From DATCKG01 sp036562385 (GTDB lineage: Bacteria; Bacillota; Sulfobacillia; Symbiobacteriales; Symbiobacteriaceae), in contig DATCKG010000045.1 of the NCBI GenBank assembly GCA_036562385.1, positions 1 through 64,000 on the forward strand: DNA of 64,000 nt. Reading direction: 5' to 3'. Positions 34,160 to 41,566 of the stretch are shown in pieces (position 1 is the stretch's first letter; each line of letters begins with the position of its first letter). Both the position numbers and the translations under genes were made by a program. Under the pieces are notes generated by a model. That model worked only from the letters and a program-made list of their open reading frames with translations. It was not told the DNA's origin and searched no databases.

Positions 34160-35824
34160 TTACTTCCGGGTATGGCGCCGAATCGTCTTCAGCCGGATCA
34201 CGTTGTCGGCTTTTCGGGCTGGATCCCCGGTCTCCCGCTGCGGCCACAGCCGTTGGGTGAGCCGGGCCGCGTTGACGCCCAACACCAGCCAGATCGGGCT
34301 CAGGTAGCTGATCACAACCACCTGGAAGACAGCCGCCAAGAACCAGGCCACCAGGCCAGGCGCAGGCAGTCCCGCCGGGAAATCCCGGCCATAGATGATC
34401 AGCAGGACCACAGCCGGGATGGCCGTCACCACGGCGGCGGTCAAAGCCGTGTGGAGGGTCGCTGCCCCCACGAAGGGCGCCCGCCGCATCCCCTGCCGGG
34501 CCGCGACGAACCCGCAGGTCAGGCTGGCCAGCCCCATGGACAGGGCCACCGGAAGCGCCCGCAGCGCGAAGGAGCCGGGGGTGACGGCCTGCAGGGAGAC
34601 CAGGGCCGTCAGGTAGCCTCCGCCCTGCAGCAGCAGGAGAAGGTGAAAGGCGGCCAGGTAGGTGCAGAGGCCCAGCCGCAGGGGAAAGCCGAACCGCTGT
34701 CGCAAGGCCAGGGCCAAGTAGAGGAGCAGGACCGCCAGCAACCCGCCCAGGTACGGCAGGCGGGCGGGCGCTGCAGCCCTCCAGTGGGCGCTGCGGGCTT
34801 GCTGAAGCAACTCGCTGAGTTGGTCCAGGTATGCGGCCGCTTCGGCCCGGGCCTCAGGGGGCTCCGGAAGTTCCCTCTCATCGCCCAGCGCCTCCAGAGC
34901 TGCATGGGTGTAAGCCCGGCGGGTCGCGAGATACTGGCTGACGATGACGTCCGCCGTGCGCCCCTCCGCGGTCAGGGCTTCCATCAGCGGCTGGCCCTGG
35001 CTGATGGCGGGGAAGGGAATCCCCAGCAGCGCCGCCGCGGTGGGCGCCACGTCCGTCAGGGAGGCAGTGCCCCAGACCTCTGGCTGAATGCCGGCCCCCG
35101 CCATCACCAGGGGAACGGAGGCCTCCATCATGGAGAGGGGCGGCTGCCTGACGGGCAGGCCCACCACCATCACGGCGGTGGACTGCAGATCCACCGGTTC
35201 AAGGATCTGCACCAGGAGCGCATCCAGCTCGGCCAGTGCCGTTCGGTCCGCTGCCGGCTTCCCGCCGGGCATCGGCACCTGGATCAGCACCAGGTGAGGG
35301 CCTCCGGGAGCCACCAGGGTTCTGGCCATTTCCACCAGTTCCGTGTCCGAGGTGGGTACCTGCCAGTTCTCCTCCGCGTGCATTCCGAGGGCACCCGCAC
35401 CGATTCCACCCACGCCCCGCTGCGCCCGAGCGGCGGCCTGAGGCAGGGAGTCGGTCAGCCCCGGCCCGCCCGGGGTTGAAAGGAAGCGGCCGTGCACCTC
35501 CGGTGGCGCTCCGGTCAGGAGTGTGGCGGCTGCGGCTGCCTCCGATGCGGGGGCGGGAACCGTCAGGTGGTAGCTGCCTCCCTGGCGGCGGATCCAGTCC
35601 AGCGACGGCAAGAGGGTGACGTCTGACGCCTCCAGACCGCTCACCGCGATCAACACCAGCCGGTCAGCCAGGGGAGTGGCTCCCGACTCGGTCAGGGCAG
35701 CGTCGGAGACCGGCGGGGCATAGGTGGTCACCCGGTGCCAGGCGGCCATCAGGGTCCGTTGGGCGGCGTATCCGAAGGCAAAAAGGAGAGCCAGGATGAC
35801 GAAAAGTACCGGACCTCTCCGCAT
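34160..35824 (-). CDS. Membrane protein with degenerate alkaline-phosphatase-superfamily domain
   Basis: 554 residues from ATG 35824, behind AAAGGAGGA. A signal-anchor helix (about 5-20) is followed by an extracytoplasmic domain shaped like type I phosphodiesterases ('LVLIAVSGLEASD', 'ATLLTGAPPEVHG', 'SLTDVAPTAAALLGI'). Key metal ligands look lost: the usual Asp of 'VDG' is Ser ('VSG') and the 'SDHG' motif reads 'GLPV'. A coiled segment and about six membrane helices follow, with a basic C-terminus ('RLKTIRRHTRK'). It could be a non-catalytic sensor or scaffold of the envelope. Downstream is the HAD gene, 12 bases away; the gene is divergent from holA. Confidence 0.7.
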   Translation of the reverse strand: MRRGPVLFVILALLFAFGYAAQRTLMAAWHRVTTYAPPVSDAALTESGATPLADRLVLIAVSGLEASDVTLLPSLDWIRRQGGSYHLTVPAPASEAAAAATLLTGAPPEVHGRFLSTPGGPGLTDSLPQAAARAQRGVGGIGAGALGMHAEENWQVPTSDTELVEMARTLVAPGGPHLVLIQVPMPGGKPAADRTALAELDALLVQILEPVDLQSTAVMVVGLPVRQPPLSMMEASVPLVMAGAGIQPEVWGTASLTDVAPTAAALLGIPFPAISQGQPLMEALTAEGRTADVIVSQYLATRRAYTHAALEALGDERELPEPPEARAEAAAYLDQLSELLQQARSAHWRAAAPARLPYLGGLLAVLLLYLALALRQRFGFPLRLGLCTYLAAFHLLLLLQGGGYLTALVSLQAVTPGSFALRALPVALSMGLASLTCGFVAARQGMRRAPFVGAATLHTALTAAVVTAIPAVVLLIIYGRDFPAGLPAPGLVAWFLAAVFQVVVISYLSPIWLVLGVNAARLTQRLWPQRETGDPARKADNVIRLKTIRRHTRK

Positions 35825-35952
35825 CCTGACTCCTCCTTTCCATTCCGTAGTGTTGCGCAACGAAGGAGGAATTCGGACCCGAAGCCTCGGAGTCCTGCAG
35901 GAGTCCCTTTGCAAGAACCGAAGTGAATCAAGGCGAAAAAGGGGGGAAATCG

Positions 35953-36996
35953 GTGAACCACCAAGAGGCCCTGGCAGAGATCCGGGCGGGTACCCTGCGG
36001 CCCGTTTACCTGATTTACGGAGAGGAATCTTTTCTGAAAGAGGAACTGCTCCGGGCGATCCGCAAGGCCGCGGTGCCGCCGGAGACAGCCGATTTCAACG
36101 CCGATGTGGTGGCGCCCGGGCCCGACCAGGTGGCCCAGGCCCTGCGGCTGGCGCAGACGCAGCCCTTTTTTGCCGAGCGCCGGCTGGTGGTGGTCCGGGA
36201 CTGTCCCCTTTTCAGCGCCCGCCGCAGGTCGGAGAAACAGGAGGAGAAGCAGGAGCAGGACGAGGAGCCTGCCGCTGCCGAGGAGCCGCTGCTGGCCTAT
36301 CTGAAGCATCCGGTTCCCTTTACCTGCCTGGTTTTTCTGGCAGGGGACAGCGTGGATCACCGCCGGAAGGCGGTCCGGGCCGTGGCCGAAGCCGGAGCGG
36401 TGGTGGAGTGCCGTCCGCTGCAGGAGAGGGAAGCCATCCCCTGGGTGGAACACCGCGCCCTGATCTATGGCAAGCGGATGGACCAGGAGGCGGCCCGGAT
36501 GTTGGTGGAGCGGATGGGCAACGACCTGCAGAGGCTGGACAACGAACTGCAAAAGCTCGCTTTGTACGTGGGGGATGTCCCCGCCATCACAGCACGGGAT
36601 GTGGAGGCGGTGGTGGGGGGCATCACGGAGACCCAGATCTATCAGCTCACCGACGCGGTGGTGCTGAAGCAGCGGCCGCAGGCCTTGCTCCTGCTGGAAC
36701 AGATCCTGAGGCAGGTGGACCATCCCCTCCAGGTGGTGGCAGCGCTGGCCAACCGGTTTCGCCAGCTTCTGACCGTCAGGGCGCTGGTGGACCGGGGCGT
36801 TTCCCGGAAGGAGGGGCCGGCACTGGCCCGGATGAAGCCCTTCGCGTATGAGAAGGCGGTGGACTGCGTCCGGCGGTATCCTCGGGAGGCGCTGGTCGCG
36901 GCGCTGGAAAAGGTGCTGGCGGCCGATCTGGCCATCAAGTCCGGTGCCGATCCCACGGTGACCGTGGAGACGTTGGTGGTGGAACTGATGCAATAG
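35953..36996 (+). CDS. holA: DNA polymerase III delta subunit
   Basis: Clamp-loader delta subunit that opens the beta clamp. 347 residues, with the HolA pattern 'PVYLIYGEESFLKEELLRAI' and 'QPFFAERRLVVVRD' near the N-terminus, 'RMGNDLQRLDNELQKLALY' in the middle and a helical collar domain at the end. A charged 'RRSEKQEEKQEQDEEPAAAEE' insert lies in the N-terminal domain. Start GTG 35953 with AAAGGGGGG upstream; an earlier in-frame GTG at 35923 lacks one. The comEC-holA-rpsT-lepA neighbourhood is typical of Firmicutes. Confidence 0.92.
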   Translation: MNHQEALAEIRAGTLRPVYLIYGEESFLKEELLRAIRKAAVPPETADFNADVVAPGPDQVAQALRLAQTQPFFAERRLVVVRDCPLFSARRRSEKQEEKQEQDEEPAAAEEPLLAYLKHPVPFTCLVFLAGDSVDHRRKAVRAVAEAGAVVECRPLQEREAIPWVEHRALIYGKRMDQEAARMLVERMGNDLQRLDNELQKLALYVGDVPAITARDVEAVVGGITETQIYQLTDAVVLKQRPQALLLLEQILRQVDHPLQVVAALANRFRQLLTVRALVDRGVSRKEGPALARMKPFAYEKAVDCVRRYPREALVAALEKVLAADLAIKSGADPTVTVETLVVELMQ

Positions 36997-36998
36997 CA

Positions 36999-37077
36999 GG
37001 GGCGCCAGGCAGCGTGATCTGCCGGCGCCCCTGAGACACGAAAAAAAGCCCGACCGCAGACCGGGTGGGCTTCTTTA
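36999..37077. terminator. Tandem hairpins between holA and rpsT
   Basis: First hairpin: GGGGCGCC / GGCGCCCC (36999-37006, 37024-37031) with an inner GGCA/TGCC. Second: AAGCCC..ACC / GGGTGGGCTT, followed by CTTT. Both strands have A/T runs, so this serves both convergent genes. Confidence 0.8.
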
Positions 37078-37141
37078 CGTGTGAAGTTCATACGAAAACG
37101 TGGCGGATAAGAGACCACGAAAGGCCTACAGGTAGGATCGA

Positions 37142-37402
37142 TTAGCCGTTCGCAACGGAGGCCAGCTTCTTGGCCAGACGGGCCTTCTTGCGGGCGGCTG
37201 TATTCTTATGAATAACACCCTTGCTGACGGCCTTGTCCAGTGCCCGGAAAGCTTCGCTCAGCCTCGCGGCGGCTTGCTCCGTGCCCAGTGCCTCCCGGAA
37301 CTTGCGGATGGCCGTACGGACGCTGGACTTGATCGCCTTATTCCGCATGGCGCGCTTGGCTGCCTTGATGGCCCGCTTCTTGGCAGACTTAGTATTGGCC
37401 AA
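37142..37402 (-). CDS. rpsT: 30S ribosomal protein S20
   Basis: 86-residue, lysine/arginine-rich helical protein beginning 'MANTKSAKKRAIKAAKRAM', the S20 signature, and ending in 'KNTAARKKARLAKKLASV'. Binds 16S rRNA early in 30S assembly. The start is TTG at 37402, an uncommon start that is known in S20 genes, with GGAGGTGA just upstream. Own promoter at 37454-37426. Monocistronic and convergent with holA. Confidence 0.95.
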   Translation of the reverse strand: MANTKSAKKRAIKAAKRAMRNKAIKSSVRTAIRKFREALGTEQAAARLSEAFRALDKAVSKGVIHKNTAARKKARLAKKLASVANG

Positions 37403-37425
37403 CTACCTCACCTCCAACATGCATG

Positions 37426-37454
37426 ATTCTAACACGGGAGCCAGTCCCTCGCAA
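37426..37454 (-). promoter_or_regulatory. Promoter of rpsT
   Basis: On the minus strand TTGCGA (37454-37449), 17 bases, TAGAAT (37431-37426). It leaves a very short leader before the TTG start. Confidence 0.7.
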
Positions 37455-37544
37455 GGGAAAACATAGGCGAATAACCTGCGGATGCTCTGTGGAGACTACC
37501 AGCGTGGATTCTCATTATAGCAAATCCAGGAGTGGGAGGATGCG

Positions 37545-37874
37545 ATGATCAACACCGTTATCCGGTTTGTGGTCTCCGCAGTGGTGCTCATGTTTGTCAG
37601 CTGGCTTACTCCCGGTGTGGAAGTCAGCGGTTTCTGGGGCGCCCTGTTTGCCTCGCTGGTGATCGCAGGCCTGGGGTACCTGGCCCAGAGCCTCCTGGGC
37701 AAGAACGCCTCCCCTGCCAACCGCGGCTTTATTGGGTTTCTCTCCTCCGCCATCATCATCTGGCTCACCAGCGCCCTTTTCCCCGGCTGGCTGCAGGTCA
37801 ACTGGGTGGGGGCCGCCATCGCCGCCATCCTGATCGGGTTGGTGGATGCGGTGGTGCCCACGGCCCTGCGGTAA
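37545..37874 (+). CDS. YvlD/phage-holin-4-family membrane protein
   Basis: 109 residues, four predicted membrane segments: 'VIRFVVSAVVLMFVSWL', 'FWGALFASLVIAGLGYLA', 'GFIGFLSSAIIIWLTSAL' and 'WVGAAIAAILIGLVDAVV'. The pattern matches the DUF360/YvlD group, small membrane proteins of unclear function sometimes tied to envelope stress. Start ATG 37545 with GGGAGGA upstream. Single gene, divergent from rpsT. Confidence 0.8.
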   Translation: MINTVIRFVVSAVVLMFVSWLTPGVEVSGFWGALFASLVIAGLGYLAQSLLGKNASPANRGFIGFLSSAIIIWLTSALFPGWLQVNWVGAAIAAILIGLVDAVVPTALR

Positions 37875-38007
37875 CGCCGGTCGGCAGTCACCTCCCTCCG
37901 CTCAGGGAGGTGCTCTGTTTCCGCCCTCTTGCAGCGCCAGGCTTTTTCCTTATCGCACACTCCCTGTCCGTTGTGCTATTGTGGGAGTGGCGAGGAGGCT
38001 GAGAGCC

Positions 38008-38283
38008 ATGACACTGCAGGAGGTTGCACAGGAGCTGGCCCGGCGGCTGGATGCCCGTGTGGAGCCGGTGGTGGCGCCCAAGTCGGAGTCGGAGGAGGCC
38101 CAGCCGGCAGAGGTATGCATCCAGGGCAAGGGATACCAGGTGGTGGTCAGCCCGTTTTTCGGCGGATGGCAGGCGACACTCCATCTCCCCAAGGAGCCTC
38201 CCCTGGCCTTTTTCGCTGAGAACGTGGACATGCTGGAAAGTCGCCTGAAGGCCAAACTGACCGGAAGGGATTACCGGTTTTGA
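38008..38283 (+). CDS. Hypothetical protein, 91 residues
   Basis: Not recognised. A soluble, acidic N-terminal helix ('TLQEVAQELARRLDARVE') leads into a likely beta-rich part with 'VCIQGKGYQVVVSPFFGGWQ' and ends in basic 'LKAKLTGRDYRF'. Start ATG 38008 with GAGGAGG about 10 bases upstream. It sits between the yvlD-like gene and greA on the same strand. An inverted repeat CACTCCC/GGGAGTG (37958-37964, 37983-37989) lies just upstream of the gene. No function proposed. Confidence 0.72.
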   Translation: MTLQEVAQELARRLDARVEPVVAPKSESEEAQPAEVCIQGKGYQVVVSPFFGGWQATLHLPKEPPLAFFAENVDMLESRLKAKLTGRDYRF

Positions 38284-38328
38284 CAAAAAGGTATCCGCAA
38301 AAACCCCGGTGAATTTTCGCACGGCCCC

Positions 38329-38357
38329 TTGATTCTTTCCCCGCAGGTGACTAGAAT
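38329..38357 (+). promoter_or_regulatory. Strong promoter directly ahead of a terminator
   Basis: TTGATT (38329-38334), 17 bases, TAGAAT (38352-38357). The predicted start (about 38364) is only a few bases before the terminator stem at 38369, so the transcript would be about 45 bases long unless termination is overridden. Confidence 0.65.
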
Positions 38358-38368
38358 GTATCTCGAAC

Positions 38369-38409
38369 AACCAGCAGGTGTTTCCTCACCTGCGGGGTTC
38401 TTCTTTTTT
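38369..38409 (+). terminator. Terminator/attenuator upstream of greA
   Basis: GCAGGTG / CACCTGC with an outer AACC/GGTT, then CTTCTTTTTT. It could end the 38008 gene, but a good promoter lies between the two. Confidence 0.85.
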
Positions 38410-38436
38410 CACCTCATGTGCACCACTTCCTACAAT
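38408..38436 (+). promoter_or_regulatory. Second greA promoter
   Basis: TTCACC (38408-38413), 17 bases, TACAAT (38431-38436). The -35 box is weak. Transcription would start near 38443. Confidence 0.45.
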
Positions 38437-38452
38437 CCGTCATGTCTTGGAT

Positions 38453-38515
38453 ACCGGGACGGTAGACTAGCACAGGCCGGTGTACAGTCCCGGTTTACTC
38501 GCAGGTCCGTGAGTA
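38453..38515 (+). other. Two stacked hairpins in the greA leader
   Basis: ACCGGGAC (38453-38460) pairs with GTCCCGGT (38487-38494), and TACTC (38496-38500) with GAGTA (38511-38515). They end just before the ribosome-binding site AAAGGGAG, so they could affect greA translation. Confidence 0.45.
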
Positions 38516-38539
38516 TCGACTAAAGGGAGACGGAACGCC

Positions 38540-39019
38540 ATGGAAGAGAATAAGACGATTGTGCTGTCACCTGAAGGCTATCGGAAGTTGCAGGAGGAGC
38601 TCGAACACCTCCGCAATGTCAAGCGCAAGGAGGTTGCGGAGCGCCTCAAGGAAGCCCGTGCTCTGGGTGACCTCTCGGAGAACTCCGAGTACGAGGACGC
38701 CCGCAACGAGCAGGCCTTCGTGGAAGGGCGCATCGTCACCCTGGAGAACACTTTGCGCAATGCCAAGGTGATCGAGGACGACGGCTCCGCCAATCAGGGC
38801 GAGGTCCGTCTGGGTTCCACGGTCACGCTCAAGGATCTGGAGTACGGCGATATCCTGGAGTACACCATCGTCGGCTCGGTAGAGGCTGACCCGGAGAATC
38901 GCAAGATCTCCAACGAGTCCCCGGTGGGGAAGGCCATCATGGGCAAGACCAAGGGGACCATCGTCACGGTGGAGGCCCCTGCCGGCAATATCCAGTACGA
39001 GATCCTGGACGTGCGGTAG
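38540..39019 (+). CDS. greA: Transcription elongation factor GreA
   Basis: Stimulates RNA cleavage by backtracked RNA polymerase. 159 residues: an N-terminal coiled coil with the acidic tip 'ALGDLSENSEYEDARNEQAF' and a C-terminal FKBP-like domain ('SNESPVGKAIMGKTKG'). Start ATG 38540 with AAAGGGAG upstream. Its 5' region holds two promoters, a terminator and leader hairpins, and it is followed by a perfect terminator, so it is a separately controlled unit. Confidence 0.96.
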   Translation: MEENKTIVLSPEGYRKLQEELEHLRNVKRKEVAERLKEARALGDLSENSEYEDARNEQAFVEGRIVTLENTLRNAKVIEDDGSANQGEVRLGSTVTLKDLEYGDILEYTIVGSVEADPENRKISNESPVGKAIMGKTKGTIVTVEAPAGNIQYEILDVR

Positions 39020-39031
39020 TCCGCACAGCGC

Positions 39032-39069
39032 ATCGGTCCCGGTTGCAGCTAACCGGGACCGATCCTTTC
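39032..39069 (+). terminator. Terminator of greA
   Basis: Perfect 13-bp stem ATCGGTCCCGGTT / AACCGGGACCGAT, 6-base loop, then CCTTTCC. Confidence 0.85.
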
Positions 39070-39094
39070 CTTAAATATCTTTGCCGGCCTCGTT

Positions 39095-39124
39095 GTCATA
39101 ACGTGGCGATCCCGGCATAGGGAT
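39095..39124 (+). promoter_or_regulatory. Possible sigma-E-like sporulation promoter for spoIIP
   Basis: GTCATAAC (39095-39102), 13 bases, CATAGGGAT (39116-39124). This resembles the sigma-E pattern (GTCATATT, 13-14, CATACAnT) only partly. SpoIIP is sigma-E-controlled in Bacillus. Confidence 0.25.
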
Positions 39125-39152
39125 AGGGTACAAGCTACCCTTCCTGGGCGAG

Positions 39153-40298
39153 GTGATCGCCACGAAACCCGGTCGTACCACCAAGCCCCTGCTGCTGGCT
39201 TACCTGCTGGTGGTGGGCTTTCTCGCGGGCCTCTTGGTGAACCGATCTCCGGAGGCCGGCTATCCTGTGGTCGCGGTGGACAGGCCGCTGTCCGCGACAG
39301 GCGGCGTGCCGGATCCGGAACGGGAGCGACCCGAACCGCCGCTGTGGCTGCAACTTTTCCGTCCCAGCCTCCCCACTGCCAGAGTCATGCTCCGGGCCGG
39401 GCTGCCGTTCCTCAGCCTATTGGACGGTTCCGCCCGGGAGGTGGAGAACCGGAGCCTGCTGGTCTACCTGGCGAAGGACGCCCAGCCGCGGCCGCAGACC
39501 CTTTTCCAGGCTGTGCTTCCCTTCCTCCGCCATCTGCCGGACCAGCCTCCCGGCCTGTCCGGGACGGACGGGGCAGTGGTACCGGAGTTTCCGCCTGCCA
39601 CTCCGCCTGCCCAGGAGGAGGGTCCGGCACCGGAGGAAGAACGGAGGACGCCGGTGGCCGGTGGACAGCCCCTGGTGGGCATCTACCATACCCATGACTG
39701 GGAGTCCTACATTTCCGAGTTTCCGACCCTGAAAGTCGAGAAGCCCGAGGACTTGCTTCAGATTCAGTCGGAAGATCACACCCGGCGAACGGTGAAGGAT
39801 CTCGGCCTGAACCTGGCTCTCAGGCTGAAGGAGCAGGGCATCACCACCGTTTACGCCGACGCGACGCACCAGCGCCTGGGATACAACTACGCCTACACGG
39901 CCTCCCGGGAGACGGCCCGGCAGATCCTGCGGGAGCATCCGTCCGTGAAGATTCTGCTGGATATCCACCGGGACGGCGCCTGGGGGCTGGATACCACGAC
40001 GATGGTCCGGGGGCAGCGGGTGGCCCAGGTCCGGTGCATCATCGGCCGGAATCAACCCCGCTGGGAGGAGAACAAGGCCTTTTGCGACCGGCTGATGGAG
40101 CGGCTGGACCAGATGTATCCGGGGATGGCCCTGCCCACCCGGGTCCAGGAGGACCGGTATAACCAGGACTTGCTGCCCGGAGCGATTCTGCTGGAAATCG
40201 GCGGGGCCCTGAACCATTTTGACGAGGCAGACCGGGCCGTGACGTACCTGAGCGAGGCCCTGGCCGCACTGATCCGGGAGGGTGCATATCCCAGGTAA
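39153..40298 (+). CDS. spoIIP: Stage II sporulation protein P (amidase/endopeptidase)
   Basis: Peptidoglycan hydrolase of the DMP engulfment machine of sporulation. 381 residues: an N-terminal membrane anchor (about 11-30, 'LLLAYLLVVGFLAGLLV'), a Pro-rich linker and the SpoIIP domain with 'VGIYHTHDWESYI' (His), 'LLDIHRDGAWG' (His-Arg-Asp) and 'AILLEIGGALNHFDEA' (Glu). The first possible start is GTG 39153, which overlaps a GAGGTG; the initiation signal is unclear. It is the clearest evidence that the organism, or a recent ancestor, sporulates. Confidence 0.92.
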   Translation: MIATKPGRTTKPLLLAYLLVVGFLAGLLVNRSPEAGYPVVAVDRPLSATGGVPDPERERPEPPLWLQLFRPSLPTARVMLRAGLPFLSLLDGSAREVENRSLLVYLAKDAQPRPQTLFQAVLPFLRHLPDQPPGLSGTDGAVVPEFPPATPPAQEEGPAPEEERRTPVAGGQPLVGIYHTHDWESYISEFPTLKVEKPEDLLQIQSEDHTRRTVKDLGLNLALRLKEQGITTVYADATHQRLGYNYAYTASRETARQILREHPSVKILLDIHRDGAWGLDTTTMVRGQRVAQVRCIIGRNQPRWEENKAFCDRLMERLDQMYPGMALPTRVQEDRYNQDLLPGAILLEIGGALNHFDEADRAVTYLSEALAALIREGAYPR

Positions 40299-40329
40299 GT
40301 TCTGGGCAGGCTATTTCCGGTGACGTACC

Positions 40330-40572
40330 GTGTTGGGAAGCCGGAGCATCGGGAGGCGGCTGGCCCTGGTGGCCCTTCTGGTCCTGCTGGCGCTGCTCAG
40401 GGCCGAGCAGGGTGTCTCGGAAGTGCGAGGGCGGAGCGATGCTCCCAGTCGCATATTGCGCTTGCTCCCCACCGGCGACGGCCGGTGGTTCATCTCCTTT
40501 CTCGGATGGGAGGGCTGGCTGGATGCCCGGGTGGTATTGGTTCCCGGGGACCCGGCGCCCGAGAAACAGTAG
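40330..40572 (+). CDS. Small single-pass membrane protein downstream of spoIIP
   Basis: 80 residues, not recognised. A basic N-terminus leads into one hydrophobic helix ('RLALVALLVLLALLRAEQG'), then a short extracytoplasmic domain with 'GDGRWFISFLGWEGWLDARV'. GTG start 31 bases after spoIIP without a clear ribosome-binding site; it ends 1 base before a terminator, so it fits a two-gene unit with spoIIP. A role in engulfment or simply chance are both possible. Confidence 0.5.
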   Translation: MLGSRSIGRRLALVALLVLLALLRAEQGVSEVRGRSDAPSRILRLLPTGDGRWFISFLGWEGWLDARVVLVPGDPAPEKQ

Positions 40573-40573
40573 A

Positions 40574-40606
40574 CCCCCGGGTGGCGCTGCATACCCGGGG
40601 GCGCTT
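40574..40606. terminator. Terminator of the spoIIP unit
   Basis: 9-bp stem CCCCCGGGT / ACCCGGGGG with a 10-base loop; weak T-run (CTTTG). Confidence 0.65.
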
Positions 40607-40633
40607 TGCTGGCTGCGGAACATATGTAACTAC

Positions 40634-41287
40634 TTATGTGGAGCTACGCAGTTCTTTCTGTTTCATGATCAGCAGATCGATGGCCATGTCCAGCATCTCC
40701 GGCTGGATGCCGTTGGTGGCGGCCTTCTTCATCAGATTGACATAGGCGCTGATCATTTCCTTGGGGATTCCGTCGCTCTGATCATCCAGGGAACCACAGC
40801 GGAACCAGTGGGGGGAGATGCCCGTCACGCGGGACAGGGCTTCGGCCAGTTTGGTGTTGACTTCTTCCGGCAGTTCGTCACTGGGCCAGCCGTCCAGCAA
40901 GGCCTGGAAAGTCTGCAGATCGATGCCGACGCTCTCGGCCAGCCGGTCCACCGAAAACTCGTTGGGGTATTCCGCCATCAAGAAGTCCAACACCATCTTG
41001 ATCCGGGTCCGGGGGGAGGCGAAGTAGAGTCGGGACCGCTCTTCCGGAGGGAGGCGGCGGATCGCAGACTCGAAATCGTGGCGCGGGTCGCGACCGGTCA
41101 GCAGGTACTCCATCCGGACGCCGTAGCCATCCGCAATCTTGCGCAGCGTGCTGTGGAAGCTCGCAGTCACTTCCCCTTTTTCGATGCGCGCGATGGTGGT
41201 ATGGCTGACACCCGTGCGCATGGCCGCATCCCGCAAGGACTCCCCGTGTGCCGCCCGGAGTTTGGCGATCCGTCTTCCTACCTGCAT
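40634..41287 (-). CDS. XRE-family transcriptional regulator
   Basis: 217 residues. The N-terminal Cro/CI-type helix-turn-helix ('MQVGRRIAKLRAAHGESLRD', 'AAMRTGVSHTTIARIEKGE') is followed by a second helical, HTH-like segment ('FSVDRLAESVGIDLQTFQALLDGW') and a C-terminal helix of unknown role. The double-HTH layout resembles phase or stress regulators of Firmicutes, but no specific match is claimed. A strong promoter with a palindrome over its -35 box lies upstream and suggests autoregulation. Confidence 0.88.
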   Translation of the reverse strand: MQVGRRIAKLRAAHGESLRDAAMRTGVSHTTIARIEKGEVTASFHSTLRKIADGYGVRMEYLLTGRDPRHDFESAIRRLPPEERSRLYFASPRTRIKMVLDFLMAEYPNEFSVDRLAESVGIDLQTFQALLDGWPSDELPEEVNTKLAEALSRVTGISPHWFRCGSLDDQSDGIPKEMISAYVNLMKKAATNGIQPEMLDMAIDLLIMKQKELRSST

Positions 41288-41322
41288 GATCGCATTCCTC
41301 CGTCCCAGATGATCCGTTTGTA

Positions 41323-41352
41323 ATTATAGCCATTAAGGAAAGTTTCGGTCAA
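41323..41352 (-). promoter_or_regulatory. Promoter of the XRE regulator
   Basis: On the minus strand TTGACC (41352-41347), 18 bases, TATAAT (41328-41323). Confidence 0.8.
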
Positions 41353-41358
41353 TATTGA
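41349..41358. promoter_or_regulatory. Candidate XRE operator
   Basis: TCAATATTGA is a perfect 10-bp palindrome overlapping the -35 box of the XRE promoter. TTGATA (41355-41360) and TATCAA (41381-41386) form a further, wider inverted repeat. The rest of the 280-base gap up to lepA is relatively AT-rich and holds no gene. Confidence 0.45.
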
Positions 41359-41498
41359 TAGAACCGACAACGTATAGGTGTATCAAATCACAGGCTAGTC
41401 CATCAGAGTTATTATGAATAGTACTTTGGCATCATTGCTGCATCTGCCCTTGCAGCGGAACCCTGCGGCCCGGGGACGGCTCGCTCTCCGTGCCTTCG

Positions 41499-41528
41499 TT
41501 GTAGCGGGAAACGGCTGGATGCTATAAT
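41499..41528 (+). promoter_or_regulatory. Promoter of lepA
   Basis: TTGTAG (41499-41504), 18 bases, TATAAT (41523-41528). Confidence 0.75.
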
Positions 41529-41566
41529 ATCCTGAAGGCCGTTCACAGGAGGATCACGGCAAGAGA

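Noticed and set aside
33731..35479. 582-codon plus-strand frame opposite the HAD and membrane-phosphatase genes
   Set aside because: Gln/His/Arg-rich shadow without motifs; the minus-strand genes have starts, motifs and membrane helices.
35852..35861. GTTGCGCAAC palindrome between the membrane-phosphatase gene and holA
   Set aside because: Only 10 bp and GC-rich; too short to distinguish from chance.
37515..37520. TATAAT on the minus strand upstream of rpsT
   Set aside because: No -35 partner at 16-18 bases; the promoter at 37454-37426 is better and closer.
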